Source: Dissophora ornata
Taxonomy: Eukaryota; Mortierellomycota; Mortierellomycetes; Mortierellales; Mortierellaceae
Length of the DNA: 30,568 bases
NCBI GenBank assembly: GCA_025201705.1
Contig: MU616949.1
Location: 1-30,568, forward strand
Direction of reading: 5' to 3'
Made by a program: the position numbers and the translations under genes. Under the pieces are notes generated by a model. The model was not told the origin of the DNA and made no database searches. It saw only the letters and a list, made by a program, of their open reading frames with translations. Positions 21,903 through 30,568 of this stretch are shown piece by piece. Each line of letters opens with the position of its first letter. The stretch's first letter is position 1.

Positions 21903-22106
21903 AATACTCTTTTTGTTACTTTAGATCTATATATAACAAACATATACACACTATAACGCGAAATTTACTTGATGAGATGCTTTTATGTTTCGGCGTCGTT
22001 GACTAAATTCATCTGTTTTGCAACTCATCTTCCTGCCGCGACATCCTCTCCTGGGGTCTGTTTTTCTATCCTTCGTCCCCTCTGTTCTCTGAAAACCGTT
22101 CCCTTT

Positions 22107-23064
22107 TTAAGCCTTTTCAATCAGACTCTTGACCATCGTCGCACACTCTTGTTCGTTCAAGAACTCGGAGTTCTTGATTGCATTGCAGATTAAGATCGTA
22201 TGCTTCGGGCTTGCAGAATTGATCCAGATCTTGCCGTTCATGCCAATTGCAGTCTCAAACGGAATATGCTGCCCCAACAACCGCATGATCAAGGTCTTGG
22301 GGTCCAGTAACCTCCGTGCAAGGCCCAGCGATGTCTTGATCATAAATCCAGATTTCAGTTCTCCATATCCATCAGCTTTGCCTGTTGTTGGGTTGAAACA
22401 CTCCAGCTCTGCCTCCATGTCCTTGTTAGCGAGAGTAACTCTGCAGTAGACGAGGGCTCCAATCTACGAGTCATCAAAATTGAAGGAGAGGGGGGGTATT
22501 TGTAATGACATGTTAAAGCTTGTTTGCAAAACTGTATAGCGCAGAGTGAGGGGGTGAATTGCGCAACTTCCTGTACCTTGATATCAGGTTTGTTACGTTT
22601 GGAGGCGCCTTCAAAAGCCAAGACACCCAGGAGTGCCTGTTGAGCGGCTCCAATGTCGACTTTATAATGCTCAACCGTCTTTCCAGTTACGACTCCAACC
22701 ACTGATTCTCCTTGTGCTGCAACATACTGAGTAAAAATCGGAGAAAAAGTTGGAGGTTAGCAAACAAAGGACGTAGAAAGTTCACAATTTCAAACCCCCC
22801 TTCATCGTCTAAGAAACCTACTCGACGCTGGTTGCTCTCGACCCACCACCTGTTGCCTACAGAGGCATGTTTCAACACACCAGCCTTGATGGCCTCAATG
22901 CTATCCTCCTCCATGAGCAATCCTGGTCCGAGCTTCACCACTGGTGCGGTAGGTGCATCTGCCAAGAGACCGGACGCCGAGGCGGGAAGCTGATCTCCTG
23001 GAAGAACGATCTGAGGTCCTGTGGGGAGGGTCTCCTCCAGCGAATCCACATTTATTGATGTCAT
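22107..23064 (-). CDS. RRP40: exosome complex subunit Rrp40 (EXOSC3)
   Basis: Exons 23064-22822, 22726-22577 and 22463-22107 join in phase 0 to 249 residues, about the size of human EXOSC3 and yeast Rrp40. After a ~50-residue N-terminal part comes KLGPGLLMEEDSI with KAGVLKH, matching the N-terminal domain. The S1 domain spans exons 1-3 (YVAAQGESVVGVVTGKT, DIGAAQQALLGVLAFEGASK). The KH-like C-terminal domain contains the characteristic GMNG at 205-208 followed by KIW. Rrp40 is one of three S1/KH cap subunits of the nuclear and cytoplasmic RNA exosome, which degrades and processes RNA 3'-5'. It is not itself a nuclease. The gene is convergent with the GBD/FH3 gene, with 204 bases between stops. 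Introns are 95 and 113 bases. Confidence 0.96.
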
Positions 23065-23644
23065 TGTTTAGATGCTGTGTATGTGCTTGATGTTGCGTTT
23101 TGGGTCGTGGGCGTATCTTGTTTCTTCCTCACTTGCTGCTTCTTCCGACCTTTTCTTTTCTCGTGAATGGGGCGTTTAAAATGAGAGAATAACGGATGGG
23201 TATCGACTAGCAAGATATGCGTTTGCTTGTTCCTGATGGTGGCGCGTCCTGCTAGTTATACTGCTGCGGTGCTCCTTTTGGCTCGAATGAAGGGAGAAGC
23301 GAATGCCAAAGGCGAATGTGGAAACACAAGAACATATTTTGTTTGTTGACTTTGCGTTCAGCAGTCACCATCGTCGTATGGTGGATCAGTAGCAGCATTT
23401 TTTTTTTTTTTTTTTTTTTTGAAAATTTGATGGTTAACGTTACAAGTCTATGTTGAAAGGATATTAGAGAAGCAAATAGAAAAATAATGAATTGTTCTAG
23501 ACAAAGTCTATGTTGAAAAGAGTAGTAAGAAAAGAGAAGATAACGAGACAGGGAGTGAGGGAGAGAGAAAAAATAAACGAATGGTGGGTTTTGTACAAGA
23601 TATTATTTTCTTAGGTTCAACGAGATGTCTTCCTTTGCTGAGGA
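23065..23644. other. intergenic: RRP40 upstream region and carrier 3' flank
   Basis: It holds the upstream region of RRP40 (minus strand), a T23 tract at 23398-23420, and a 16-base direct repeat, AAGTCTATGTTGAAA(A/G), at 23444-23459 and again at 23504-23519, 60 bases apart. The stretch 23520-23590 is A/G-rich. No gene is seen. Confidence 0.6.
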
Positions 23645-25348
23645 TCAACTTGAGCCATAGGGCCACTGGCCAAAATGCCGCATGTTATCCTGAAGTTGCA
23701 GTGCCTGTTCATAAATAACAAACATGAGCGCACTTTGCAGCGACGTCCAGAACACTCTAGGCCCAACTCCCCTGAACAACCCTCCGATCACGCCATGGTG
23801 CTTCAGGTTCCATTTGAGTCCATCCCAGATGCCGACGTAGTACTTATGGCTTGCCACAGCTGTTGCATTGGCTGCTATTGAGGTCTGATGACATTAAGAA
23901 ACAGGATTATGAACGTTAGCCCTGATGTAAGCACTTGGCTTCTTTCATAGAACAGATCACAAACAACACTGTCGTAATGGACTTACTGTTGGCTTCTTGA
24001 CTTGGGTCTGCAATAGTGTCTTCATGACATCCAATGGCGTGGTCAAAAATCCCGCCAATCCTCCAGCAACTGCACCGCACGCCGTCTCCACATGCAATGA
24101 CATCTGTCCGTCCTCACGCGCCTCCCATTTCCGTGCCTCGAGCTTGAATTTTTCTACAGGAGAAGATTGAAACCAAGAAATATTAGACATTGCGTCTGTC
24201 AAGATGCTTCTAACGTTTCGAGGATGCAAAATCAGTCAGAATGCTCACCATAGAATGCAAACTGTAGGGCAGAAAAAGGCACGTCTCTCAACAGCGTTGC
24301 CCTGTATCCTTGGTACAAGGCCCCAACGCCATCGTATTTGACAATCATTTTAAGAGCATGCCAAGTGCTCTTGTAATTGTATCCACTGATAAACGATGGG
24401 TTATTGTATCGTCCCTGAAGCTGCATCCTTGTCTTGAGCACTTCTGAGGGTACATAGATGAACGACGCAAAGAAGTCTCCGATTGATCCTACAAGAAAGA
24501 TGGTGATCGATATTAATTCCCATGCCAAATGATCCTCCAGAATATGGACAGAAAGAACAGGACTCTTTGTTGTTACCTCCTGCCAAATGAGCGAGAGTGT
24601 CGGGGCATCCTGCAGCTGTCAATGTGCGCTTGGTATATTCATACGTTCCAAAGTAGAGGGTTGTTCCGGGCACTAAAGGAAAGGCGAGGCAATATACATT
24701 GTTAATATGCTGATAGAACGCAAATCGAACTAGAAGCAAAGACAGCGGTCCGTAGGATGCAAATGATATCTCATGACATACAAGAACCGGTCATGGCTGG
24801 AGCGACGCCGCTATAGAGTCCTCTTGAGACACCCTCTTCACGCAGAATCGTACTGTATGCATGGAACATGTTGTTGTATTTGGGCGGGTTGGCCGAGGGC
24901 TGTCCCTGCAATCGAGTCTTGACGGTGTCGACACTAAAAGAACCAACCAAATAAGGACATTTCATCAGAATCGATCGATGCACGGATGTTTTTGATCGTC
25001 ATTTACTAGACAGGAACGCATATGACACACGAACTGACGAGCACGAATCGTACCTGTGCATGATGAAATCAGCAATCGTTCCTCCCATTCCACCAGCTAT
25101 CAGAACCTAGGGTGAGAAAGAGCAACAGGGGGCACGCACCAGCGTAAGTCAGACCGTCCCCGTGGCACTTGGGATCATTGCATCCCGAGAGCTAGCAGAG
25201 TTATATTTACATCAATATATGGCGGATCCTGCTCCCCAACGGTTGTGGGCGGCAAAGCCCTCTTCAGAGCCGGAGTAGGGTTGAAGGACTGAAGGTGGGA
25301 CATGGAGGTGGAGGCGGCAGTTGAGGTGATCCCGCCGCTGGACGACAT
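23645..25348 (-). CDS. mitochondrial carrier (SLC25), Mme1/YMR166C-like
   Basis: Seven exons (25348-25211, 25106-25054, 24933-24782, 24672-24577, 24488-24249, 24153-23987, 23884-23645) join in frame to 361 residues. The three tandem carrier repeats are visible through their Px[DE]xx[KR] signatures: S64-VDTVK (Ser replaces Pro in repeat 1, followed by TRLQGQ), P160-SEVLK and P266-LDVMK. Other features typical of this subfamily are [37 protein letters not shown], and [18 protein letters not shown]. The family lies in the inner mitochondrial membrane with six helices. Yeast Mme1 (YMR166C) has been linked to magnesium export, but substrate assignment here is by resemblance only. The N-terminal ~45 residues are variable and Ser/Thr-rich. 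The ATG at 25348 is the first in frame giving a family-like start; an upstream in-frame codon run lacks conserved sequence. Confidence 0.92.
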
Positions 25349-26121
25349 GATGAGGGAACCTGGCTCTGTCTGTCTAAATATGAGAATATGAATGCGGTTG
25401 GGTGTGGATCTGATTCCGGAAGAAGGTTTCGATATGCTCAATCGGTACGAATTAGGCAAGGGCTGGAATTAAGGATGGATCGGTGCAAGAGGAGTGAATG
25501 GCGGGAAGGAAGACTAGGGCCGGGGATGGCAGAACAGAGATGGGAGTGGGAGAGGAGGAGGATGTAGAAGAGAGGGGAGAAGAAAGAGAGCGACAGTGGA
25601 TCAGACGAATCGGAGCGAGCTGAGTGGCTCCTGTCCTGATCTTTCTTTCTTTTGCTCTCTGTTTCCCCACGGGTGCAAGAAAAGACCAAAAAAAAAAATT
25701 GCCATTTTTGCTGAATCCACGTCACCCGCACCCGCACCCGTGAGCCACAGACGGCTCACTCGGCCATCTTCTCGATATTCAACAGCCAGCAACGGAATGC
25801 CAGCGGGCACCGAAGAACGCCTGTTACCACACTTGCCATGTCCTCTGCAGAAGCGTGTGTATCAAAGCGTCCCTGGTCATAGGCCTGCTGCGCCTTTTAG
25901 TCTACGATATCCAGATTATTCTTGAACCACCCACCCAGTCACAGCTCGAGGCACACACATCCTTTTCAACCAAACATTCAGTCAGCTCTTTCGTTTTCAT
26001 TTGTAACATTTCGTTTTCATTTGAAACAAAAGAAAAGATCAACCTACCGCAGACACAATCTCTCCATTCGCTCTGAACCAACAGCCAAGCGCCACCCACT
26101 GCCCACCACATCCCTTCTACC
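25349..26121. promoter_or_regulatory. divergent promoter region between carrier and Clr4-like gene
   Basis: A 773-base divergent intergenic region. It contains a CCCGCA/CCCGTG cluster (25724-25742), an A run (25687-25697) and, close to the Clr4 side, a tandem 20-base duplication starting TTTCGTTTTCATTTG at 25989 and 26009. No separate gene is supported. Confidence 0.55.
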
Positions 26122-27760
26122 ATGGCCATCGATGACGACGACGACGAGTACGAGGTAATAGAGCAATCCCTCTTGCGAATATCTGAGCGCACTGTGTACC
26201 GTCTTTGCTAACACGTAGTGGATGCTCACCGTTAGGTTGAAGCTATTCTTGGACTGCGGGACATAAAACCAGGGGTATGTTTGCCACCAATTGTTGAACA
26301 AGCCATCGCAAAGGAGTCAATCACCCTCTTTTATTGTTTTACTGTATCCTCCATGTCAACCAACTATATCTAGCTCTCTATCCGCAGCCTCCACTGATAC
26401 CACATCTGTTTCTCGGCACTTGTCTCATGCTCTTCCTCTGTCGTAGCAAACTCCAGAATTCTACGTCAAATGGCTCGGATGGCCCGACAGCGCCAACACC
26501 TGGGAGCCCCTGGAGAACCTCGAAAACTGTCAACAGTTGGTCAAAGATTTTCTCCAGGCGACATTTGCAAAGAAAATGGGCGCCATTATTGCCAACGCGA
26601 CTCTCGATCCTGCATGCTCAGTAGCGCCTAATTCATGTGAACTAGCGCCTGATCCATGTGAACTAGCGCCTGATCCATGTGAACTAGCGCCTGATCCATG
26701 TGAACCAGCGTTTGATCTATGTGAACCAGCGTCTAAACCATACGAACCGGCGCTTGATCCATGTGAACCAGCGCCTAATCCATACGAACCAGCGCCTAAT
26801 CCAGGTGAACCAGCGCCTAACCCATACGAATCAGCGCCTTCAATTCCGCCGTCGATCTCAACAACAGAAACGACACCTCTCAAACCAGCCCTCAAGGCCT
26901 TTGAAGACATTTTCAGGGATTCGGAGGGCCCAAAGATCTCAGTTGAGAACGATGTTGACGACGAAGGATGTCCGCCTGATTTCCACTACGTCAACGATTC
27001 TATAATCGGTAAAGGAGTTAGAATGCCCGACATGGCATTCGCGAGCTATTGCAGATGTGGGCCAGGAGGATGCAGCATCGAGGGTTCTTGCGACTGCATG
27101 TCCGAGGCGATGGAGGTGAACGATTTCAAACGGGTGCCGTTTGAAGATGACGGACGAGTGGCGGAAAATGCGACCAAGGTCCTATGGGAGTGTAATGCGA
27201 AGTGTGGCTGCGGCCCAGATTGTATTTCGAAAGCCTCGCAGAGAGTGCGTACTTTTGCGCTCAAAATCAAACGGTATCATGACAAGGGCTGGGGCGTCGT
27301 CTTGGATCAGGCTGAGCCGATCCCCCCAAGGACATTTGTATCGAGGTATATTGGAGAAATCATCAACGCGAAGGAGGCAAGTGTTCGAGAGAAGGAATAC
27401 AGAAAGATTGGGAAGACGTGGTTGTTCGATCTGGATTACAACACAGAAGTGAACGCAAAATATTCGATCGATGCGTACAAATACGGCAATGAGAGTCACT
27501 TCTTCAATCACTCTTGCGACCCCAATATGTCTGTGTATATGTTGGGAGGACATACAGCGGATGGGAACCTGCTGACGCTAAGCTTCTGGACCAACAGGTG
27601 GATCCACCAAGGAGATGAACTCACATTTGACTACACGGGGAGGCATTATCAGTCATGGTTCAAGATTAAGGGTGGCAGGGAAGGACAGGCAGAAAGATCG
27701 CGGGCTGGGAGGAAGCCATGCCGGTGCGGAGCCAAGAACTGTCGCAAGTGGATATGTTAG
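26122..27760 (+). CDS. clr4: Clr4/SUV39-type histone H3K9 methyltransferase
   Basis: Exons 26122-26154, 26236-26274 and 26447-27760 join in phase 0 to 461 residues. The first two exons are only 33 and 39 bases, and the chromodomain spans all three: EYEVEAILGLRDIKPG then FYVKWLGWPDSANTWEPLENL, with aromatic-cage candidates Y10, W33 and W36. A 7-residue repeat linker occupies about 83-155. The Cys-rich pre-SET (about 199-290) shows CRCGPGGC, CDC and CNAKCGCGPDC. SET (about 291-420) has GWGVV at 305, the SAM/catalytic NHSC at 378-381 and FDY at 418-420. Post-SET CRCGAKNC...C closes the protein. This is the full chromodomain-preSET-SET-postSET architecture of H3K9 methyltransferases that establish heterochromatin. 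It acts in the nucleus; all key residues are intact. Confidence 0.95.
26624..26833 (+). repeat. in-frame 21-base minisatellite, ten units
   Basis: Ten consecutive 21-base units, each starting GCG(C/T), encode variants of A-P-[DN]-P-[CYG]-E-[LP]. Units at 26645 and 26666 are identical, and the unit at 26687 differs by one base. An eleventh partial unit begins at 26834. Six units encode a cysteine. The array is the linker between the chromodomain and pre-SET of the Clr4-like protein. Confidence 0.97.
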
Positions 27761-28057
27761 TAATGCATAAACCAGCAAAGATAAAGGACGTGCTCAAGAT
27801 CTCTTATCACATGATGATCGTGTTTGTGCAAGGAAGACCGGTGTAGTGGTCGAAGTAATTGGTCTGTCGGCTCTTCTTTTTTTTTTTTTTTCTTTCAGCT
27901 TCTTTGTCTCTTTCGTCCTTTCTCCTCCCAATCTTGCATCGGCCGCCTGCCTCATCATCCCATTTGCCTAGCCATCCGCTTCCTCAACACCACCAAACAA
28001 GGACCAGACTGGACCTAGGTTGCCTAGATATCTCATACACAGAATCACATATCCAGG
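27761..28057. other. intergenic between Clr4-like and DNAJ genes
   Basis: This holds the 3' flank of the Clr4-like gene and the short promoter and leader of the next gene. A T run lies at 27876-27890, followed by pyrimidine-rich sequence up to about 28000. Confidence 0.5.
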
Positions 28058-29908
28058 ATGGAGGTCAACAAGGATGAAGCCCTGCGATGCCTCGAAATCG
28101 CTCGGCGCCATTTGAGCTCTGGAAACTATTCCAGTGCCAGGAAATTCGGCGGCAAATCCGCCTCACTCTTCCCCACTCCTGAAGCGACTGCATTCTTAGC
28201 AAAAGTCGATCGGGAAGAGGCTTCATCCTCGCCCGCATCCGCCTCATCGTCCTCCAGCTTTTCATCTTCAACTAATCCTTCGACCCCAAGCAGTACAAAG
28301 AGCTCACCAAACCCAGGATCAGGAGCGTCCTCTTCGGCCAGGCCGAACTCGGCACCCCCACGGCCACGGTCAACTCCTGTGGATCACAAGCCTGTGGAGA
28401 GAGAATATACCCCGGAGAATGTGGCCGCTATCAAGAAGATTCGATCTTCCGGTGGCGATTTTTATAAAGTCTTGGGCGTCACGAAGGATGCAACCGAACC
28501 AGAGATCAAGAAGGCCTACCGCAAGGTAATATTTGTACTTCTGTTTCAGTCTGTGTAAGGATACTGATGCAATATGTCTTGCGAAGAGGCAGTCGCTTAA
28601 CCCCCCCTCCCCCCCCTCTTGGCATTCTTGAACCGTCTAGCTTGCTCTGCAGATGCATCCTGACAAGAATGGAGCCCCAGGAGCCGATGAGGCTTTCAAG
28701 AGTATGTACATCCTCTTGTCGTTGTTGTAGTTAGGCGAACATCTAGATGTTTCTAAACGGGATCGGCCATACGTGGCACCAACGAAAATCGACCATTATG
28801 GACATTCAGGAGCGATCAAATGAAAATGCGAGAGCTCTATTTGGATTGTTGGGAGATCTACCCACTACCCAGAAACCGCTTTCGAATTTTACAATCAGGC
28901 ACCGCATCTAATCACCTGTCTGGTCCTTATCAATGCTCATCCCATAATAGTCGTTTCCAAGGCATTCACAGTTTTGAGCGATCCACAGAAGCGTGCCATC
29001 TTTGACCAGCATGGACCTGAGGATGGCAAGAGCACAGGTGTTAACTACGATCGAGCCTCACCGATGGGCCAAGGCTTTGGCAGCGGAATGCAGAGCGGAT
29101 TCGGAGAAGAGATCTCACCAGAGGAACTATTCAATATGTTTTTCGGTGGTGGCAACATGGGCGGCTGTAAGTTGATTGCTGTCTTTGTTTGCATTCAATA
29201 TGCAGTAATTACTTCTGTTACCACAGTTCTGACACTGCTTGTTTCCTCTCTCTCTCTTTTTCTTTAAAAAAAATCCTCTTAGCATTCCATTCAGCAACAT
29301 TTGCAGGACCTGGCTTTGGCAGTCATCAATTCCGCACGCGTGGACAGCAAACACAATTCAGACAGCAACGTCAACACCCACAGCAACAAGCAGGCGGTGG
29401 TGGAGGCACCAGCGGTCTTTCAAGCTTGATCCAAATCTTGCCCCTCATCCTCCTCTTTATCATATCGATGTCCTCCAATCTCTTTTCCGACAGCGACCCA
29501 TCGTCTTCCAACGGCTCTTCAGCAGCATCAGATTTCTCTTTGGGTGCCCACGGATCGTATCAATCGGGTCGGTTTACGGGTGCACATCATATTCCCTATT
29601 TTGTCAATGAACGGAAATTCAGGAATACCTTCTTGGCACCTGGCGAGGACTATTTGGATCTGAACCGGGTGGTGGATGGAGTCAAGGTACAGCAGATCTT
29701 GACGCAGTTGGAGACGAATGTCGAGAATGCGTATTTGAGGCACATGCGGAGCGAGTGTTCGAACGAGACGAAGAACAAGGAGATGGCGCACAGTCGGGCG
29801 ATGGGATTCTTTGGACCGAATAAGAAGATGTGGGAGGCTGCGCAGCGTATGACGACACCGAGCTGTGATGCGATCCGGGATAAGTTTGGAAGCCAGTATG
29901 TGAGTTAG
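28058..29908 (+). CDS. DNAJB12/B14-type ER J-protein (DUF1977)
   Basis: Exons 28058-28525, 28641-28701, 28951-29166 and 29283-29908 join in frame to 456 residues. The N-terminus, MEVNKDEALRCLEIARRHL, matches the start typical of DNAJB12-like proteins. A Ser/Pro-rich linker follows. The J domain (about 134-200) is split by two introns, with DFYKVLGV, the HPD triad at 162-164, and FKIVSKAFTVLSDPQKR restored at the exon 2/3 junction. A Gly/Phe-rich part (about 205-250), a single hydrophobic segment SLIQILPLILLFIISMS (about 296-312) and a C-terminal DUF1977-type domain (about 335-450, ending near MTTPSCDAIRDKFG) complete it. Such proteins sit in the ER membrane with the J domain in the cytosol and recruit Hsp70 for folding and ER-associated degradation. 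Intron 2, at 249 bases, is unusually long for this window. Confidence 0.94.
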
Positions 29909-30181
29909 ACATGGGGGTTCCTAGGACGAGAGGATGAGTTGACGTAGAATAGCAGCATATTATAAAGCAAAAAAAGAAAATATAATTGGGAAGTGTCAAA
30001 AAAAAAAAAAAAAAATGGCATTCAAGATTGTTTCTATCCCTGCAACAGATTCACCACAATTGACACTTTGATGTTAGCCCAGTCTTTTTAGTCCAGTTTT
30101 TATGTCCTCGTATCCTCGTAGGGCCAAAGCATAAACGGATGCGACGACCCGGATCAAAATACTACACAGAAGAAGAAGAAG

Positions 30182-30236
<55 letters not shown>
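30182..30236. repeat. A55 homopolymer
   Basis: Fifty-five consecutive A residues follow a short GAA repeat (30168-30181). It is by far the longest homopolymer in the window. It may be a microsatellite expansion or the tail of a retroposed sequence; exact length is uncertain because sequencing slips in such runs. Confidence 0.9.
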
Positions 30237-30239
<3 letters not shown>

Positions 30240-30251
30240 TTAATCTATTTG

Positions 30252-30283
30252 ACAACCCGGGTTGTTCATTTTATTCAACAACC
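30252..30283. repeat. palindrome and overlapping hairpin
   Basis: ACAACCCGGGTTGT at 30252-30265 is a perfect 14-base palindrome. Its right half, GGTTGTT (30260-30266), can alternatively pair with AACAACC (30277-30283) across a 10-base loop. The two structures are mutually exclusive. Confidence 0.8.
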
Positions 30284-30568
30284 GAGCGTGTTTTCGTGCT
30301 AAGTCCATGTAAGCACTTTTTCATCCTTTTTTGAAAAACTCATTGAAGTTGGTATCAAATGGCCAAATAGTGCCTTTTCTCGCCACCTCTTTCATGGAGC
30401 ACCACTCTCACGTTGTTCAAAACGGCTTTTAAGATGCATTTCATGGGAAATACCAGTTTTTTGTGTGTGTGGTGGTCACGAAGACCGAGTTTTGCCTGGC
30501 GATGGCATTCGGTGGTTGTTAGGGCTATACTAATGATGTGGATGCAAAAAAACGAAGACTATGTAACG

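Larger units (their letters stand above)
29909..30568. other. right-edge intergenic sequence
   Basis: This holds the 3' flank of the DNAJ gene (A17 at 29999-30015), a GAA run leading into an A55 tract, a palindrome and hairpin at 30252-30283, and about 280 bases of unassigned sequence. No open frame with protein character is seen. The end of the window may enter another gene or an element. Confidence 0.5.

Noticed and set aside
28702..28950. Possible extra exon within the long second intron of the DNAJ gene
   Set aside because: Direct joining of 28701 to 28951 restores the conserved FKIVSKAFTVLSDPQKR helix; any insert would break the J domain.
29283..29320. Alternative acceptor TTTGCAG for the last DNAJ exon
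   Set aside because: Using it creates an immediate stop codon, whereas the TTAG at 29279-29282 keeps the frame.
1..30568. CRISPR arrays, bacterial operons, prophage or integrases
   Set aside because: All recognised genes are intron-bearing eukaryotic genes, and the repeats are tandem without spacers.

Overview
The window looks like nuclear DNA of a filamentous fungus. All genes recognised are eukaryotic, almost all are split by short GT-AG introns (about 23-25 introns, mostly 80-150 bases), and the protein set is fungal in type: a Clr4/SUV39-type H3K9 methyltransferase, a COMPASS Shg1-like protein, exosome Rrp40, an Mme1-like mitochondrial carrier and long Ser/Gln-rich disordered proteins. 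The intron density together with Clr4, a DNAJB12-type J-protein and a formin-like GBD/FH3 protein suggests an early-diverging filamentous lineage (Mortierella-like Mucoromycota is my guess); this is inference, not a database match.

Layout. 1-1244: a degenerate repeat array (about 174-835) followed by a pyrimidine-rich promoter. 1245-3881 (+): Shg1/BOD1-domain protein with a long disordered tail. 4034-5318 (-): METTL21-type methyltransferase, convergent with the first gene. 5661-5732 (-): initiator tRNA-Met, with two CACGTG boxes just upstream of it and a T-run terminator downstream. 5814-6628: intergenic, holding a long imperfect hairpin and a 9-base tandem repeat. 6629-8881 (-): Gln/Met-rich phosphoprotein-like gene, with probable additional 5' exons at 9109-9746. 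9747-15675: 5.9 kb in which I find no convincing gene. 15676-21902 (+): very large GBD/FH3 (Rho-GTPase-effector type) protein in six exons, with no FH2 domain. 22107-23064 (-): RRP40. 23645-25348 (-): seven-exon mitochondrial carrier. 26122-27760 (+): Clr4-like histone methyltransferase carrying a 21-base in-frame minisatellite between its chromodomain and pre-SET. 28058-29908 (+): ER-type DNAJB12/DUF1977 J-protein. 29909-30568: intergenic with a 55-base A tract and a palindrome.

The genes do not form an operon-like unit. Thematic links are loose: two chromatin-methylation proteins (COMPASS-type and H3K9-type), RNA and translation functions (Rrp40, initiator tRNA), and a divergent pair of large disordered proteins rich in basic-residue-directed phosphorylation motifs flanking the 5.9 kb gap. 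Exon boundaries were derived by hand from splice signals, frame continuity and family fit, and have not been tested against transcripts. I found no convincing evidence for a wholly new multi-gene system. The most notable items are the repeat-bearing Clr4, the FH2-less GBD/FH3 protein, the hairpin at about 6.1-6.2 kb, the dimeric repeat array at the left end and the large divergent intergenic region.
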